The position numbers and the translations under genes were made by a program. The notes beneath the pieces are model-generated. The model ran no database searches. It was not told the DNA's origin and saw nothing but the letters and a program-made list of their open reading frames with translations. From Deltaproteobacteria bacterium (GTDB lineage: Bacteria > Desulfobacterota > BSN033 > UBA1163), in NCBI GenBank assembly GCA_018333535.1, contig JAGXTA010000151.1:1-59865 (forward strand): a stretch of DNA of 59,865 nt, given 5' to 3'. Below, in pieces: positions 43,093 to 53,054 of this stretch (positions within the stretch are counted from its first letter, which is position 1; every line of letters begins with the position of its first letter).

Positions 43093-43962
43093 ATGCAGGT
43101 GATTCGTAAGATAAAAGAGATGCAGGCGAGTTCCGATAGGTTAAGGCGCGAGGGGAAAAGCATAGGATTGGTTCCCACGATGGGGTACCTTCACGAAGGA
43201 CACCTTTCGCTGGTCAGAAAGGCAAAGGCTTTATCCAATGCCGTGGTGGTTTCGATCTTTGTCAACCCAACCCAGTTTGGCCCGGGAGAGGATTTTGAAA
43301 AATATCCTCGCGATGAAGAAGAAGACAGAACAAAACTTGAGGCCGAAGGAGTAGACTTTCTTTTGATCCCGGAGGCGAGGGAGATGTATCCCTCGGGATA
43401 CCAGACCTATGTTGAAGTGACAGAAGTTGCAAAAGGACTTTGCGGGGATTTCAGGCCGGGGCATTTCAGAGGTGTTGCCACCGTCGTTGCCAAATTTTTT
43501 AACATAGTCAAACCCCATATTGCGGTATTCGGGGAGAAAGATTACCAACAGCTCCTTGTGATTAAGAGAATGGTGGAGGATCTTAATTTCGATATTGAAA
43601 TCATTTCGGGAACTCTTATCAGAGAGGAAGACGGTATTGCGATGAGTTCAAGGAATGCCTACCTTTCTCCTGAAAATAGGAGAAAGGCTACAATTCTTTA
43701 TCGATCTCTTAAAGAAGGGAAAACATCTTTTGAATCCGGAGAGAGGCGGACCTTCGCTCTATGTAAAACAGTTAAAGAAAGCTTGGAGTCGGTGGGTGAG
43801 ATTTCTATTCAATATGTGGAGATCAGAGATGCTGAAACACTCGAGAAAATTGAGATAGTGAATGGTCCTGCAGTGATTGCCGTTGCCGCCATCGTAGGAG
43901 GTGTAAGGCTCATCGATAATATCATCATCGTAAGGGAGGAGAAACCTTTCTGCTATTTGTAA
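43093..43962 (+). CDS. panC: Pantothenate synthetase
   Basis: The 289-residue enzyme joins pantoate and beta-alanine with ATP to make pantothenate, the coenzyme A precursor. 'GLVPTMGYLHEGHLSLV' holds the ATP-binding HxGH, 'VFGEKDYQQLLVIKRMVEDL' and 'EDGIAMSSRNAYLS' (the KMSKS-like loop) follow. ATG at 43093 has GGAGGAG upstream and starts at the usual place relative to the HEGH motif. No panB or panD is next to it. Confidence 0.92.
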   Translation: MQVIRKIKEMQASSDRLRREGKSIGLVPTMGYLHEGHLSLVRKAKALSNAVVVSIFVNPTQFGPGEDFEKYPRDEEEDRTKLEAEGVDFLLIPEAREMYPSGYQTYVEVTEVAKGLCGDFRPGHFRGVATVVAKFFNIVKPHIAVFGEKDYQQLLVIKRMVEDLNFDIEIISGTLIREEDGIAMSSRNAYLSPENRRKATILYRSLKEGKTSFESGERRTFALCKTVKESLESVGEISIQYVEIRDAETLEKIEIVNGPAVIAVAAIVGGVRLIDNIIIVREEKPFCYL

Positions 43963-43976
43963 CCTTGAATTTAGGA

Positions 43977-46900
43977 TTACTTATCCAGTACCTCCCTCAC
44001 TTTTTTCACCAGTCCCTCCACGGATAAGGGCTTCTGAATAAAATCCAATCCCTCTTCAAGGATCCCGTGGTGGGAAATGGCATTATCCGTATAACCCGAC
44101 ATATAGAGGACCTTAAAACCCTGACAAACTTCCCTCAGTTTCTCTGCAAGCTGGCGACCATCCAATCCAGGCATCACCACATCGGTCAGGACGAGATGAA
44201 TAGGCTTTTTCCCCTCTTTACAAATCTCAAGAGCCTCATTCCCACTTCCCGCCCCTAATACCTCATATCCTTGCTTCTCCAATATCTTCAGGGTCAATTT
44301 TAGGACCTTCTCATCGTCCTCAACGACAAGGATGGTCTCACTGCCACGGGGAAGTTCTGGCCTCTCAACCTTCACTCTTAATTCCTCAGCAGGCTCATCC
44401 ACCCTCGGAAGATAAATCTTAAATGTTGTCCCCTTCCCAGCCTCGCTGTAAACCCAGATATTTCCATTACTCTGTTTCACAATTCCATACACGGTCGAAA
44501 GACCCAACCCTGTCCCCTTCCCCTTCTCCTTGGTCGTAAAGAATGGTTCAAAAACCCTCTCCCTGACTTCTGGAGTCATCCCAACTCCTGTATCACTTAC
44601 CGCAAACATCACATGTGGACCCGGAGTCACTGCGACATGAGTACGGGCATAAGTCTCATCCAGCTCCCCATTGGCTGTTTCAATGGTGAGTTTCCCTCCC
44701 CGGGGCATCGCATCCCTTGCATTGACTATAAGGTTCATGATCACCTGCTCAATCTGTCCGGGATCGGCTTTGACTCTTCCCAAATCCTCAGACAATAAAG
44801 TCGCTAATTCGATGTCTTCACCGATCATCCGGCGGAGCATCTTATCCAGGTTCTTTAAGATGGTGTTCAGATCAAGAACTTGCACCTCCATTACCTGGCG
44901 GCGACTGAAGGCAAGCAGTTGCCGTGTCAGGTCTGCGGCCCGATCCGCCGCTTTCATCACCTCTTCGATATTTTCTTTCAAAGGGTCGCCTCCTTTGATT
45001 GCGGGGAGAGAAAGCTGGCAATAGCCTTTGATGATAGTCAACAAGTTGTTAAAATCATGGGCCACACCTCCTGCCAATTTCCCAATAGCCTCCATCTTCT
45101 GTGATTGACGAAACTGTTCTTCCAGGATACGCTTTTCTTCCTCGGCACGCTTGCGCTCGGTGATGTCTATCCCGATACCGATCTGGGTTCCGTCGGAAAG
45201 GCGGACATTCGACCAGATACTTTCAAGAATCCCGCCATCCCTGGTTGTGACTTTAAATTCACGCCAATCCATGGTTGCAGAAATCATATACTCCCAGGCC
45301 ATCTTTCGGTACTCTGGATCGGGATAACATTTCTCCATCAAGTCAATGCCTCGTACTTCTTCAGCAGTCCAGCCCATAAGACGCACAAATTCCTGATTAA
45401 TCAGTTTCATCTCACCTTTGGCGTCATACATGACGATTATGGCAGGGATATTGTCAATGACATTTTGAAACATCTCCTTTTGATTTTTTAGTGACTCATC
45501 AGCTCGCTTGCGCTGAATAAGTGAGCCAAGTTGGATAGCCACTGCCGAGATAACCTTGATAAGCCTTTCATCTTCTTCTCGGACCTCTAAAACAAAGAAA
45601 TCCACGATAGCCACTACTTCGTCATTATCGAGGATAGGAATGGCCATTGCCCCTTTGAGACCGGCTTCCCTGGCATGCGATGCACGTGGAAAATTTGAAT
45701 CTGATGTAACATCTTGTACCCAAACTGGTTCCTTTGATAACCACACTCTCCCGGGAAGGCCAATTCCAGGCGGGAATAAAAACTTTTTGCTCTCCTCTAT
45801 GAATTTTTCCAATCCTTCAATTCTTGTCCACACAGCAGAGAATTCAAGGTGTTTACAATCCGAAGAAGGAACCCATGCTTCCCCTAAAACCCAACCCGTT
45901 GTTTCGCAGACTTTTTGGAGTGCAATCTTCAGCGCCGAATTGAAATCCTGCGATTCAGCGATGACCTGTGTCATTATTTGCAGAAGGCGGGTTTCTTCCT
46001 CGGCCCGCTTGCGGTCGTCCTCACGGCATTGAAGGGATTCTGCCATCTGATCAAAAGCATGGGCCAATTGATTGATCTCGCCCGATCCATAATACGGTCC
46101 TGTGCGAGCAGTCAGATCCCCTTCGGTCAGTTTCGCAGTGGTTTTCAGCAACCGATTCACTGGTTGGATGACGAAAGCCCCTCCTACAAACCAGGCTGCC
46201 GCCATCGCAAGCAAAGCTACTATGGATAATGCGATCAAATTACGCATCAATTCACGATTACTCTCTGCATAGGCAAGTGTGGTTGGCATGCCAATGCTAA
46301 TATGCGCTCTTGCTTCAGATTTATATACCAGTGGGGAGAAAGCATAAAGTCGCTGGATTCCATCCACCCCAGCCATTTCTGCCGTCCCCTCCCCATGAGT
46401 CAGGATGGTTTTAATAATAGCCGTATCTCGCAAAGATTTTCCGACCCATTTCTCCGGTTCAGGATAACGGGCGATAATCGTTCCATTGGCGTCCACTAAA
46501 GTAAGGGCAGCTCCCTCGGGCAATTCGGTTTTTGCGACAAGTTTGTTAAGCCACTCTAAGTCGATTGCACCGAAGAAGACTGCTTCTATCCGTCCTGTAT
46601 CACCCACATAGGGATAAGCAAACGGTAAAATTCCCTTGCCGGTTAAACGTCCAATCACATAGTCGCCAACAACAAAAATTCGCATTTTCAGAGCGTTTTT
46701 AAACCAGGAACGATCAGAATAATTAATCGGGCCCCTCGAAGGTATAGCGCTGTAGAGAAGATCGCCATTTGGATTTACTGCACCGAGATTAGCATAGTGA
46801 GGATATTGCTTGACAAGATGAGAAAGAAATGTGTTGAAGGAAACCTTGCTGCTGATTCCTTCCCTGTGAAGCTGGGTTAAAGCAATGAGAAGTTGGTGCG

Positions 46901-47093
46901 AGGCTTCAATATACAGTTCATGTTTGGCAGCGGCAAGCCTGGTCAATATCAATGCGTTTGATTTTACCTCCTGGGCAGTTTGACGGCGGTGTTCTATAAA
47001 TGAATAAAATGTTAACCCCAATGCAGGAATCACAGCCATAAGCACAAGAATGATTAAACGCAATCGAAGCCCTGAAAAAGAAAATTGTTTCAT
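43977..47093 (-). CDS. Hybrid sensor histidine kinase (Cache-HAMP-GAF-PAS-HK-REC)
   Basis: The 1038-residue protein has a first membrane helix at ~12-30, an extracytoplasmic dCache-like sensor (~40-270), a second helix at ~283-305 and a HAMP domain. A GAF domain follows (~375-520), then a PAS domain (~540-650), HisKA with 'GKLAGGVAHDFNNLLTIIKGY' (phospho-His), HATPase ('NLIVNARDAMP', 'GTGLGLSTVYGI') and a C-terminal receiver with 'LTDVVMPGLDG' (phospho-Asp). No effector domain is fused, so phosphate probably passes elsewhere. The Cache-type sensor suggests a small periplasmic ligand. The start is three bases after the HTH gene, so they form an operon. Confidence 0.9.
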   Translation of the reverse strand: MKQFSFSGLRLRLIILVLMAVIPALGLTFYSFIEHRRQTAQEVKSNALILTRLAAAKHELYIEASHQLLIALTQLHREGISSKVSFNTFLSHLVKQYPHYANLGAVNPNGDLLYSAIPSRGPINYSDRSWFKNALKMRIFVVGDYVIGRLTGKGILPFAYPYVGDTGRIEAVFFGAIDLEWLNKLVAKTELPEGAALTLVDANGTIIARYPEPEKWVGKSLRDTAIIKTILTHGEGTAEMAGVDGIQRLYAFSPLVYKSEARAHISIGMPTTLAYAESNRELMRNLIALSIVALLAMAAAWFVGGAFVIQPVNRLLKTTAKLTEGDLTARTGPYYGSGEINQLAHAFDQMAESLQCREDDRKRAEEETRLLQIMTQVIAESQDFNSALKIALQKVCETTGWVLGEAWVPSSDCKHLEFSAVWTRIEGLEKFIEESKKFLFPPGIGLPGRVWLSKEPVWVQDVTSDSNFPRASHAREAGLKGAMAIPILDNDEVVAIVDFFVLEVREEDERLIKVISAVAIQLGSLIQRKRADESLKNQKEMFQNVIDNIPAIIVMYDAKGEMKLINQEFVRLMGWTAEEVRGIDLMEKCYPDPEYRKMAWEYMISATMDWREFKVTTRDGGILESIWSNVRLSDGTQIGIGIDITERKRAEEEKRILEEQFRQSQKMEAIGKLAGGVAHDFNNLLTIIKGYCQLSLPAIKGGDPLKENIEEVMKAADRAADLTRQLLAFSRRQVMEVQVLDLNTILKNLDKMLRRMIGEDIELATLLSEDLGRVKADPGQIEQVIMNLIVNARDAMPRGGKLTIETANGELDETYARTHVAVTPGPHVMFAVSDTGVGMTPEVRERVFEPFFTTKEKGKGTGLGLSTVYGIVKQSNGNIWVYSEAGKGTTFKIYLPRVDEPAEELRVKVERPELPRGSETILVVEDDEKVLKLTLKILEKQGYEVLGAGSGNEALEICKEGKKPIHLVLTDVVMPGLDGRQLAEKLREVCQGFKVLYMSGYTDNAISHHGILEEGLDFIQKPLSVEGLVKKVREVLDK

Positions 47094-47096
47094 GGA

Positions 47097-47279
47097 TTAC
47101 TTCTCTCCTCCATTTAAAAATCGATATAATTCTGACTGGAGAATTCTCCAACTCCTCCCCACTTTGATTGCCTTTATCTTCCTTTGATGAATATGGCTTA
47201 ATAAGGTTGCTTTTGAGATCTTTAGGTATTGGGCTGCCTCATCCGTTGTTAAAACGTTATCATCTTTCATTGCTGACAT
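47097..47279 (-). CDS. Excisionase-type HTH DNA-binding protein
   Basis: The 60-residue protein reads 'VLTTDEAAQYLKISKATLLSHIHQRKIKAIKVGRSWRILQSEL', the MerR/excisionase (HTH_17) wing-helix pattern. It ends three bases before the hybrid kinase start, so it is translated with it. Such mini-HTH proteins often stand alone beside signalling genes; it may bind the promoter of its own operon. There is no integrase nearby. Confidence 0.82.
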   Translation of the reverse strand: MSAMKDDNVLTTDEAAQYLKISKATLLSHIHQRKIKAIKVGRSWRILQSELYRFLNGGEK

Positions 47280-47514
47280 TAACTCACCTCAATTTGTTTT
47301 AGTTTGTTTCATCTTACTTCAATTGACAGCAAAATATATGCCAAGTATGGTTTTTATAAATTCAATTGTATAAGTAGTTAATTTCCAAGCATTAATCCTA
47401 ATTTTGGATAAGGATTCAAAATCGAAATTATTTTCCGGGAAATGACATTTTTGTCCTGAAGTTTACAATTATGATAAGGGATTGGCCGACCAGGAAGCTC
47501 TCAATCGATAAGAA

Positions 47515-48651
47515 TTATCTGGCAGGAGTTTGCCTATTTTCTATCTTTTCCAACATTTTAATAATAACCTCCTTCAGTGAACTCATGTCAAAGGGCTTTT
47601 CTATACTGGGATTGGTGATCGATTCCATGAATTCACGTGTCGTATCATTCAGGACATCGCCTGTAGAAAAAATGATTCGTTCCTTTAAAGAGGGCTTCTT
47701 TTCATTTATAATGCAGTAAAATTCGATTCCACTCATCTTCGGCATTCTTATATCGCAGATCACAAAGTCAAAATCAATATTCTCAATGTTTGCCAAAGCT
47801 TTCTTGGCATCCGAGGCCGTAGTGATCTTGCAACCCATAAGTTTCAAATACTTAGAAACCGCATCGAGAAATGCGGGTTCATCATCGATCACTAACCCTT
47901 TCAACCCTCTTAGATTCACTTCAGTACGTTTTCCCTCCTCCTCTTTCTTTTCGACCTGGCCTTCCACGATCGGAAGTGTGACGATAAAAGTTGTTCCCTT
48001 TCCCCATTCGCTCTCCACCCTCATTTTGCCACCATGTTCGATGACCGTGCCATGAGAAATCGTAAGCTCAAGTCCAGTCCCTCTACCCTTAATCGTCATG
48101 AAAAAGGGGTCGAAGATTTTTGAAATGTTTTCCGCTGGTACTCCAGGGCCATCATCCGAGATAATCATCTCTATCTCTCCTTCTTTCTCGCAGGTTTTTA
48201 CCCTGATTTCACCAAATCCGTAAAATTCCGTGATCGTCCCTTCTGCATTATTAATGAGGTTCACTAAAACCTCCCGCATTTGATTTGGATCAACCTGAGC
48301 AAGGGGTATAGATGGGGACAATTCCTTTACCACTTTAATCCTCCTGGCATCTAATTCCCGGATTTTCGTATTAAGCACAGACTCGATTAACCGATTAAGA
48401 TCGACAGCTTCCTTTTGTGGTTTTCTTTTTCTTGTAAAGTCCACAAGGTCTTTAATGACGTGAGATGCCTGCCAAGCTTCCTCAATGATCTTCGCCAGAT
48501 ATCTCTTCGACTCTGCATCAATCATTTTAGGCAGTAAAAGCTGGCCATATGCGAGCATAGACCCCAGATGGTTATTCAATTTGTGGACAAGCTCAGGGAG
48601 CAAATTTTCTAAACCGGATATTTTTTCTTTTTCTACGTTATTCTCTGCCAT
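47515..48651 (-). CDS. Soluble histidine kinase with C-terminal receiver
   Basis: The 378-residue protein lacks membrane helices. 'LPELVHKLNNHLGSMLAYGQ' holds the phospho-accepting His (residue ~23), followed by HATPase ('NLINNAEGT', 'DDGPGV', 'RGTGLELTI') and a receiver domain ('LVIDDEPAFLDAVSKYLKLMG', 'FDFVICDIRMPKMSG'). It may be the cytosolic kinase of a pathway whose input is carried by other proteins. It is convergent with nothing; its promoter lies in the region after 48651. Confidence 0.87.
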   Translation of the reverse strand: MAENNVEKEKISGLENLLPELVHKLNNHLGSMLAYGQLLLPKMIDAESKRYLAKIIEEAWQASHVIKDLVDFTRKRKPQKEAVDLNRLIESVLNTKIRELDARRIKVVKELSPSIPLAQVDPNQMREVLVNLINNAEGTITEFYGFGEIRVKTCEKEGEIEMIISDDGPGVPAENISKIFDPFFMTIKGRGTGLELTISHGTVIEHGGKMRVESEWGKGTTFIVTLPIVEGQVEKKEEEGKRTEVNLRGLKGLVIDDEPAFLDAVSKYLKLMGCKITTASDAKKALANIENIDFDFVICDIRMPKMSGIEFYCIINEKKPSLKERIIFSTGDVLNDTTREFMESITNPSIEKPFDMSSLKEVIIKMLEKIENRQTPAR

Positions 48652-49288
48652 CGTATCCCCCTTTTGTGAAGTTCATTCAGCCTCATTCGCTTTTTGATTT
48701 GAAGAGTTTTTTAAATAGAAAAGCCCGTGTCAACGCAAACCACGGGCCAGCAAAATTTCTTTCCTGCCTACCGGCAGGCAGGTGCTTCGGCAACCCGGCT
48801 GTCCCACTGGGACCCGTGCCTGCACGCCGTAGTGCCTGTCATCGAAAATTTGGCGCTTCGGCTTTACAGGCACTCCTGCATGCTGTATTGCGTTTCGGCA
48901 CGCAGGCGTGGCTTTCCCCGCCTCCACATTTCTGGAGCGGCGGGCCTCCCACCGTTACGGCGGGCAGGCGTCCCACAATTGCTCGTGGTTTGGCTTTATC
49001 GGTAAATAAAAATATAGATTCCCTTTATATTTTTCGAGCAATTCTAATGCCAAGAGAGATTGGATAATTCAAACCATTGATTTGTAAAATTAATTTAAAA
49101 ATTGAAATTTTATGGAAACCCCAAATGTGACTTTTTTTGTCATCCGGGGTGAATAAATTTTGACCTACGAATTTAAACCAACCCACCTCCCAACAATAAT
49201 GGCAACTTATTGCTTCCTTTTACGGTCTCAGTACGGGGGTCGAAGTTTAATTTGAACTTCCCCTAAAATTCTTTTATAAGAAGAAAAA
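48652..49288. repeat. Intergenic region with stacked inverted repeats
   Basis: No gene is supported in ~640 bases. From 48720 to 49010 there are inverted repeats: AGCCCGTG/CACGGGCC (48722-48748), CCTGCC/GGCAGG with TACC between them (near 48766-48782), and GC-rich words such as GGCGGGCAGGCG and CCCACCGTTACGG (48950-48972). This mosaic looks like dispersed genomic repeats nested in one another. The second half (49020-49288) is AT-rich and may carry the phosphatase promoter. Confidence 0.5.
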
Positions 49289-49939
49289 ATGCAAGGGACT
49301 CAGAGGTTCAAATTAGTCGTTTTTGATCTTGATGGGACGCTGACAAAGGAGCGGTCTATCTGGGAGTATATTCACAAGAGATTAGGAAAGTGGTATGGGT
49401 TTGCGGTGGAATACCAGAATCAGTTTCTGGCTGGGAAGATTTCTTACGATGAATTTTGTGAGCGCGATGCCGAGGTGTGGAAGGGGATGACAGTGGAAGA
49501 AATGATGAAAATCGTCAAGACTGTTCCATTTCATCCTGGAACGGACGAGTTGATTTCCTATTTGAAGCAGAGAGGTCTGAAGCTTTCGATGGTCTCCTCC
49601 GGACTTTCTGTTCTTTCCGATTGGGTCCATCAGAAATTCGGGTTCGATTATTCTGTCTCCAATGACCTTCTCCATGAAAATGGAGTTTTAAGCGGAAAGG
49701 TGAGGATTCAGGTCCATTATGATAAGAAGGCAGAATGGGTGAGGAGAATTCTTCAAAAATATGATGTCAAACCTGAAGAGGCGATTGCCATTGGAGATAG
49801 TCGGGGCGATATCGATATGTTTCGGATGGCCGGGTTCTCGGTCGCTTTTAATTCTTCTTGCCCAGATCTCGATCAAATGGCCAACATCTGTATTCAGAGT
49901 CAGAACCTGGCAGATATTATTCCGAAACTTCCGTTCTGA
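49289..49939 (+). CDS. HAD-superfamily phosphatase (SerB-like)
   Basis: The 216-residue protein has HAD motif I DLDGTLTKE, motif II 'SMVSSGLSVLSDW', and motif III/IV 'YDKKAEWVRRIL...AIGDSRGDIDMF'. The overall layout is that of the phosphoserine phosphatase-like HAD-IB group. It should hydrolyse a phosphate monoester using a phospho-Asp intermediate. The substrate is not clear. It is 53 bases upstream of the PAP2 gene. Confidence 0.83.
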   Translation: MQGTQRFKLVVFDLDGTLTKERSIWEYIHKRLGKWYGFAVEYQNQFLAGKISYDEFCERDAEVWKGMTVEEMMKIVKTVPFHPGTDELISYLKQRGLKLSMVSSGLSVLSDWVHQKFGFDYSVSNDLLHENGVLSGKVRIQVHYDKKAEWVRRILQKYDVKPEEAIAIGDSRGDIDMFRMAGFSVAFNSSCPDLDQMANICIQSQNLADIIPKLPF

Positions 49940-49991
49940 AAAGATGGATAGGGTGATTGGGGGATAGGGAGATAAGGAGATAGGGCCAAAC

Positions 49992-50516
49992 GTGCAGTGG
50001 GAATTAACATTCATGAAATGGGCGAATCAATGGTGGAGTTTGCCTGTTCTTGATCATACGATCCCCTGGCTCACCTACCTTGGAAGCCATTTTGCAGTGG
50101 TCCTCTTCATTCTTCTCAGTTTAATCATCACGAAGCAGAGAAAGATTTTCCGTCGTCTGCTCCTTCTCTACGGTATCCAATCTGCAATTGTTTACAGTCT
50201 CAAATTTCTCATTCAGCGGGAAAGGCCTTTCCATTTCCTTCAGGAAATGGCCTCAAAGCTCTCCAGAGGTCCGGGAGAGATCCTTGACCCAAGTTTTCCC
50301 AGCGGTCATGCTACTTATGCCTTCATGATGGCCACTCTCCTGGCTTATTGGTTTCCCCGGTACCGGGTCCTTTTTTACATCGCCGCAGGATTCATCGCAT
50401 GGACCCGAATCTATCTGGGCCTTCATTATCCGACAGATATCGTAGTGGGAGCTTTATTGGGCTATGGAATTAGCAGGTTCTTTCTTCTTTGTAGTGGTAT
50501 AAAGGGGGGAAAGTGA
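49992..50516 (+). CDS. PAP2 family membrane phosphatase
   Basis: The 174-residue protein has about five hydrophobic helices and the three PAP2 motifs KFLIQRERPF, PSGHA and 'YLGLHYPTDIVVGALLG'. Such enzymes dephosphorylate lipid phosphates or undecaprenyl pyrophosphate. A GTG start at 49992 is used here; an ATG at 50013 is equally possible. The 3' end overlaps the regulator gene end by 63 bases on the opposite strand. Confidence 0.82.
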   Translation: MQWELTFMKWANQWWSLPVLDHTIPWLTYLGSHFAVVLFILLSLIITKQRKIFRRLLLLYGIQSAIVYSLKFLIQRERPFHFLQEMASKLSRGPGEILDPSFPSGHATYAFMMATLLAYWFPRYRVLFYIAAGFIAWTRIYLGLHYPTDIVVGALLGYGISRFFLLCSGIKGGK

Positions 50517-51233
50517 ATTTTTTTCCCTGTAGGTCTTTTCCATTTTGATTAGAGTATCGCCGAATTCAATAGCGTGATTTTTCATAGCCGTAACTGCTGC
50601 TTCTACATCGCCCGCGAAAACAGCTTCAACAATTGGGCGGTGCATTCCTGGTGGATGCATAAAACGAGGGTCAGCTTCTGCCGCTTCTACTGCCCTCCTT
50701 GTTAATCCCATTAGGGATCTCACAAGAGCTTCAAGAATACGGTTGCCGGACATCTCAGCTAAAATAATATGCACTTTTTGCTTTCTTTCCATGTCTTCAG
50801 ATAAGGAACTTATTGGGAGTTCTTCGGCGTCCAGAGCTTCCTTGAGCTGTTGAGCATATTCCGGTGTGATGTTCAGGGCGGCCAAACGGGCTACCTCGGG
50901 TTCTACGATAAGTCTCACCTGGCGCAGTTCAGGGATGGAGATCTTGTCGGCTAAAAATAGATCTAAGAAAGCGCTTACCAGATATTCAGAAGTCAGATTG
51001 GTCACATAAGCACCACCGGTTACTCCCTGCCGGATAATGATAAATCCGGAGTTTTCAAGTTTCCGGAGGGCTTCGCGAATAGCCACACGGCTCACCTGAA
51101 ACTGTTCTGAAAGGTCTCGTTCAGACGGTAGTTTTTCGCTAGGCTTGAAATGACCTGTTATAATGGATTCCTTAAGTTGTTCGGTAACCGCTTCTGATAC
51201 CCGTAATTGCCTAACAGGTTTAAATCTTGGCAT
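50454..51233 (-). CDS. FadR/GntR family regulator with FCD domain
   Basis: The ATG at 51233 follows GAGGGG. The 259-residue protein has an N-terminal winged helix ('KPSEKLPSERDLSEQFQVSRVAIREALRKLENSGFIIIRQG') and a C-terminal FCD ligand domain ('MHPPGMHRPIVEAVFAGDVEAAVTAMKNHAIE'), which binds acids or acyl-CoAs and a metal in relatives. It is divergent from the ABC/ligase operon, with a palindrome between, and probably represses it until its substrate or a derivative is present. Confidence 0.88.
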   Translation of the reverse strand: MPRFKPVRQLRVSEAVTEQLKESIITGHFKPSEKLPSERDLSEQFQVSRVAIREALRKLENSGFIIIRQGVTGGAYVTNLTSEYLVSAFLDLFLADKISIPELRQVRLIVEPEVARLAALNITPEYAQQLKEALDAEELPISSLSEDMERKQKVHIILAEMSGNRILEALVRSLMGLTRRAVEAAEADPRFMHPPGMHRPIVEAVFAGDVEAAVTAMKNHAIEFGDTLIKMEKTYREKNSLSPLYTTTKKKEPANSIAQ

Positions 51234-51290
51234 TTTCCCCTCTTTAAAAAAAGATACCACAAATAAAAATATTTTTCAATAAAATATTTC

Positions 51291-51330
51291 TTGACAAAAT
51301 ATTTTAATTGGTTTAAACATTATACCAATT
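51291..51330 (+). promoter_or_regulatory. Candidate promoter with palindromic operator
   Basis: TTGACA (51291-51296) is followed 17 bases on by TAAACA, a weak -10. AATTGGT (51306-51312) and ACCAATT (51324-51330) form a palindrome with 11 bases between the arms, overlapping this promoter. It is placed between the FadR-type regulator and the livG-like gene, so it is the best candidate for that regulator's site. Confidence 0.45.
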
Positions 51331-51430
51331 TTTCTGAAAATCTAAAACCCGATAAGAGTTTTAACTTGAGTTAATCAGCGAGACTGTTTATATTTTTATA
51401 AATTTAGGACTGTTTAGGAGACTGTGATAG

Positions 51431-52249
51431 GTGCAAACAGATAAGCAAGTTAAATTGAAGATTGATAAAATCTCGCTCAGCTTTGGTGGTGTCAGTGCCC
51501 TTGTTGACGTGAGCCTGGACATCAGGGATAAGGAGATACTGGCTATTATCGGACCTAATGGTGCTGGAAAGACCGCTCTGCTCAACTGCATCAATGGGTT
51601 CTATAAACCCCAAAAAGGCGAAATATATTTCGATGGGCAAAGAATTACCCGGATGCGGCCAGATAAGCTAGCGAAACTCGGTATTGCAAGAACATTTCAG
51701 AACATCGAATTATATACCCACCTGAGCACTCAAGATAATCTCATGGCTGCCCGACACGTTCTGATGAAGCATAACTTCATCGCCGGTTCACTCTACCTTG
51801 GCTGGGCACAAAAGGAAGAGATTGAACACCGCCAGATTGTAGAAGAGATTTTCGACTTCTTGGAAATAGCACCCATCAGGAAAAGAGTCGTTGGCCTTCT
51901 GCCCTATGGAATGAGAAAGAGGGTTGAGCTGGCGAGGGCTTTAGCTCTGGAGCCGAAAGTCTTACTTCTTGACGAGCCTATGGCAGGGATGAACATGGAG
52001 GAGAAGGAGGATATTGCCCGCTTTATCATTGATGTATTCGAAGGTCAGGGAGCCTCCTATCCTGATACCCCCGTTCTAAGGGATGGAATTCGTTCTATCA
52101 TCCTCGTCGAACATGATATGGGAGTGGTAATGGATATTGCAGACAGGATAATCGTTCTCGATTTTGGGCGCAAGATTGCCGAGGGCACTCCTGCAGAGAT
52201 TGGCACCAATCCCGAGGTGATAAAAGCTTATCTTGGGAAAGAAAAATAG
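51431..52249 (+). CDS. livG: ABC transporter ATPase, LivG type
   Basis: The 272-residue ATPase starts at a GTG. It has Walker A GPNGAGKTAL, the long LivG-type insertion after the Q-loop ('FQNIELYTHLSTQDNLM'), an atypical signature (PYGMRKRVELARAL) and Walker B LLLDEPMAG. LivG-type ATPases pair with LivF to drive branched-chain amino acid or carboxylate import. It is the first gene of the operon; the next overlaps or abuts it. Confidence 0.9.
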   Translation: MQTDKQVKLKIDKISLSFGGVSALVDVSLDIRDKEILAIIGPNGAGKTALLNCINGFYKPQKGEIYFDGQRITRMRPDKLAKLGIARTFQNIELYTHLSTQDNLMAARHVLMKHNFIAGSLYLGWAQKEEIEHRQIVEEIFDFLEIAPIRKRVVGLLPYGMRKRVELARALALEPKVLLLDEPMAGMNMEEKEDIARFIIDVFEGQGASYPDTPVLRDGIRSIILVEHDMGVVMDIADRIIVLDFGRKIAEGTPAEIGTNPEVIKAYLGKEK

Positions 52250-52259
52250 GTATGGAATA

Positions 52260-53054
52260 ATGCTGCAGGTAAACAATATCGAAGTTGTTTATATGAATGT
52301 TATTCAGGTGCTTCGAGGTGTGTCACTCGAGGTGAGTGATGGCAAGATCATTGCCCTGCTTGGAGCGAATGGTGCTGGCAAGACAACCACATTAAAAGCT
52401 GTATCAGGAATGTTGAGAACAGAGGAGGGAGAGGTTACCGACGGCAGCATTGATTTTGATGGGAAGAGGATAGACAGGTATGGTCCCGAGGATATTGCTG
52501 CCATGGGCATAAGCCAGGCAATGGAGGGGCGAAGGGTTCTCGAACACCTCAGCGTCGAGGAGAATTTACTCATTGGTGCCTACTGCCGCAAAGACCGGGC
52601 TGAAGTTAAGAGAGACATCGAGAGGGTTTTTGACTGGTTCCCAAAAATTAAACAACTCCGCCGCCAGATGAGCGGGTATTTGTCCGGCGGAGAACAGCAG
52701 ATGTTAGTGATAGGGCGAGCACTCATGGCGCGACCCAGGCTGATGCTTCTGGATGAGCCTTCATTAGGCCTTGCCCCTTTGCTGGTTGAGGAGATTTATG
52801 AAATTATCGGGAGAATCAATAGTGAGCAAAGAATGGGAATCCTCCTCGTGGAGCAAAATGTTAGAGCGGCTCTCGGCATTGCAGACTATGGTTATGTGAT
52901 GGAAAACGGAAGGGTTGTTTTGGATGGCCCAGCTGAGAAGTTAAAGGATAATGAGGATGTTCGGGAATTCTATCTGGGGCTGTCCGCTGTTGGCTCCCAA
53001 AAGAGCTATCGTGAAGTTAAGCACTATCGGCGAAAGAAGAGGTGGCTGGCGTAG
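52260..53054 (+). CDS. livF: ABC transporter ATPase, LivF type
   Basis: The ATG at 52260 gives 264 residues, with Walker A GANGAGKTT, signature LSGGEQQMLVIGRALM and Walker B LMLLDEPSLGLAP, as in LivF. 'EDIAAMGISQAMEGRRVLEHLSVEENL' is the LivF-type Q-loop region. It forms the second ATPase of the transporter and starts ten bases after livG stops. Confidence 0.9.
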   Translation: MLQVNNIEVVYMNVIQVLRGVSLEVSDGKIIALLGANGAGKTTTLKAVSGMLRTEEGEVTDGSIDFDGKRIDRYGPEDIAAMGISQAMEGRRVLEHLSVEENLLIGAYCRKDRAEVKRDIERVFDWFPKIKQLRRQMSGYLSGGEQQMLVIGRALMARPRLMLLDEPSLGLAPLLVEEIYEIIGRINSEQRMGILLVEQNVRAALGIADYGYVMENGRVVLDGPAEKLKDNEDVREFYLGLSAVGSQKSYREVKHYRRKKRWLA

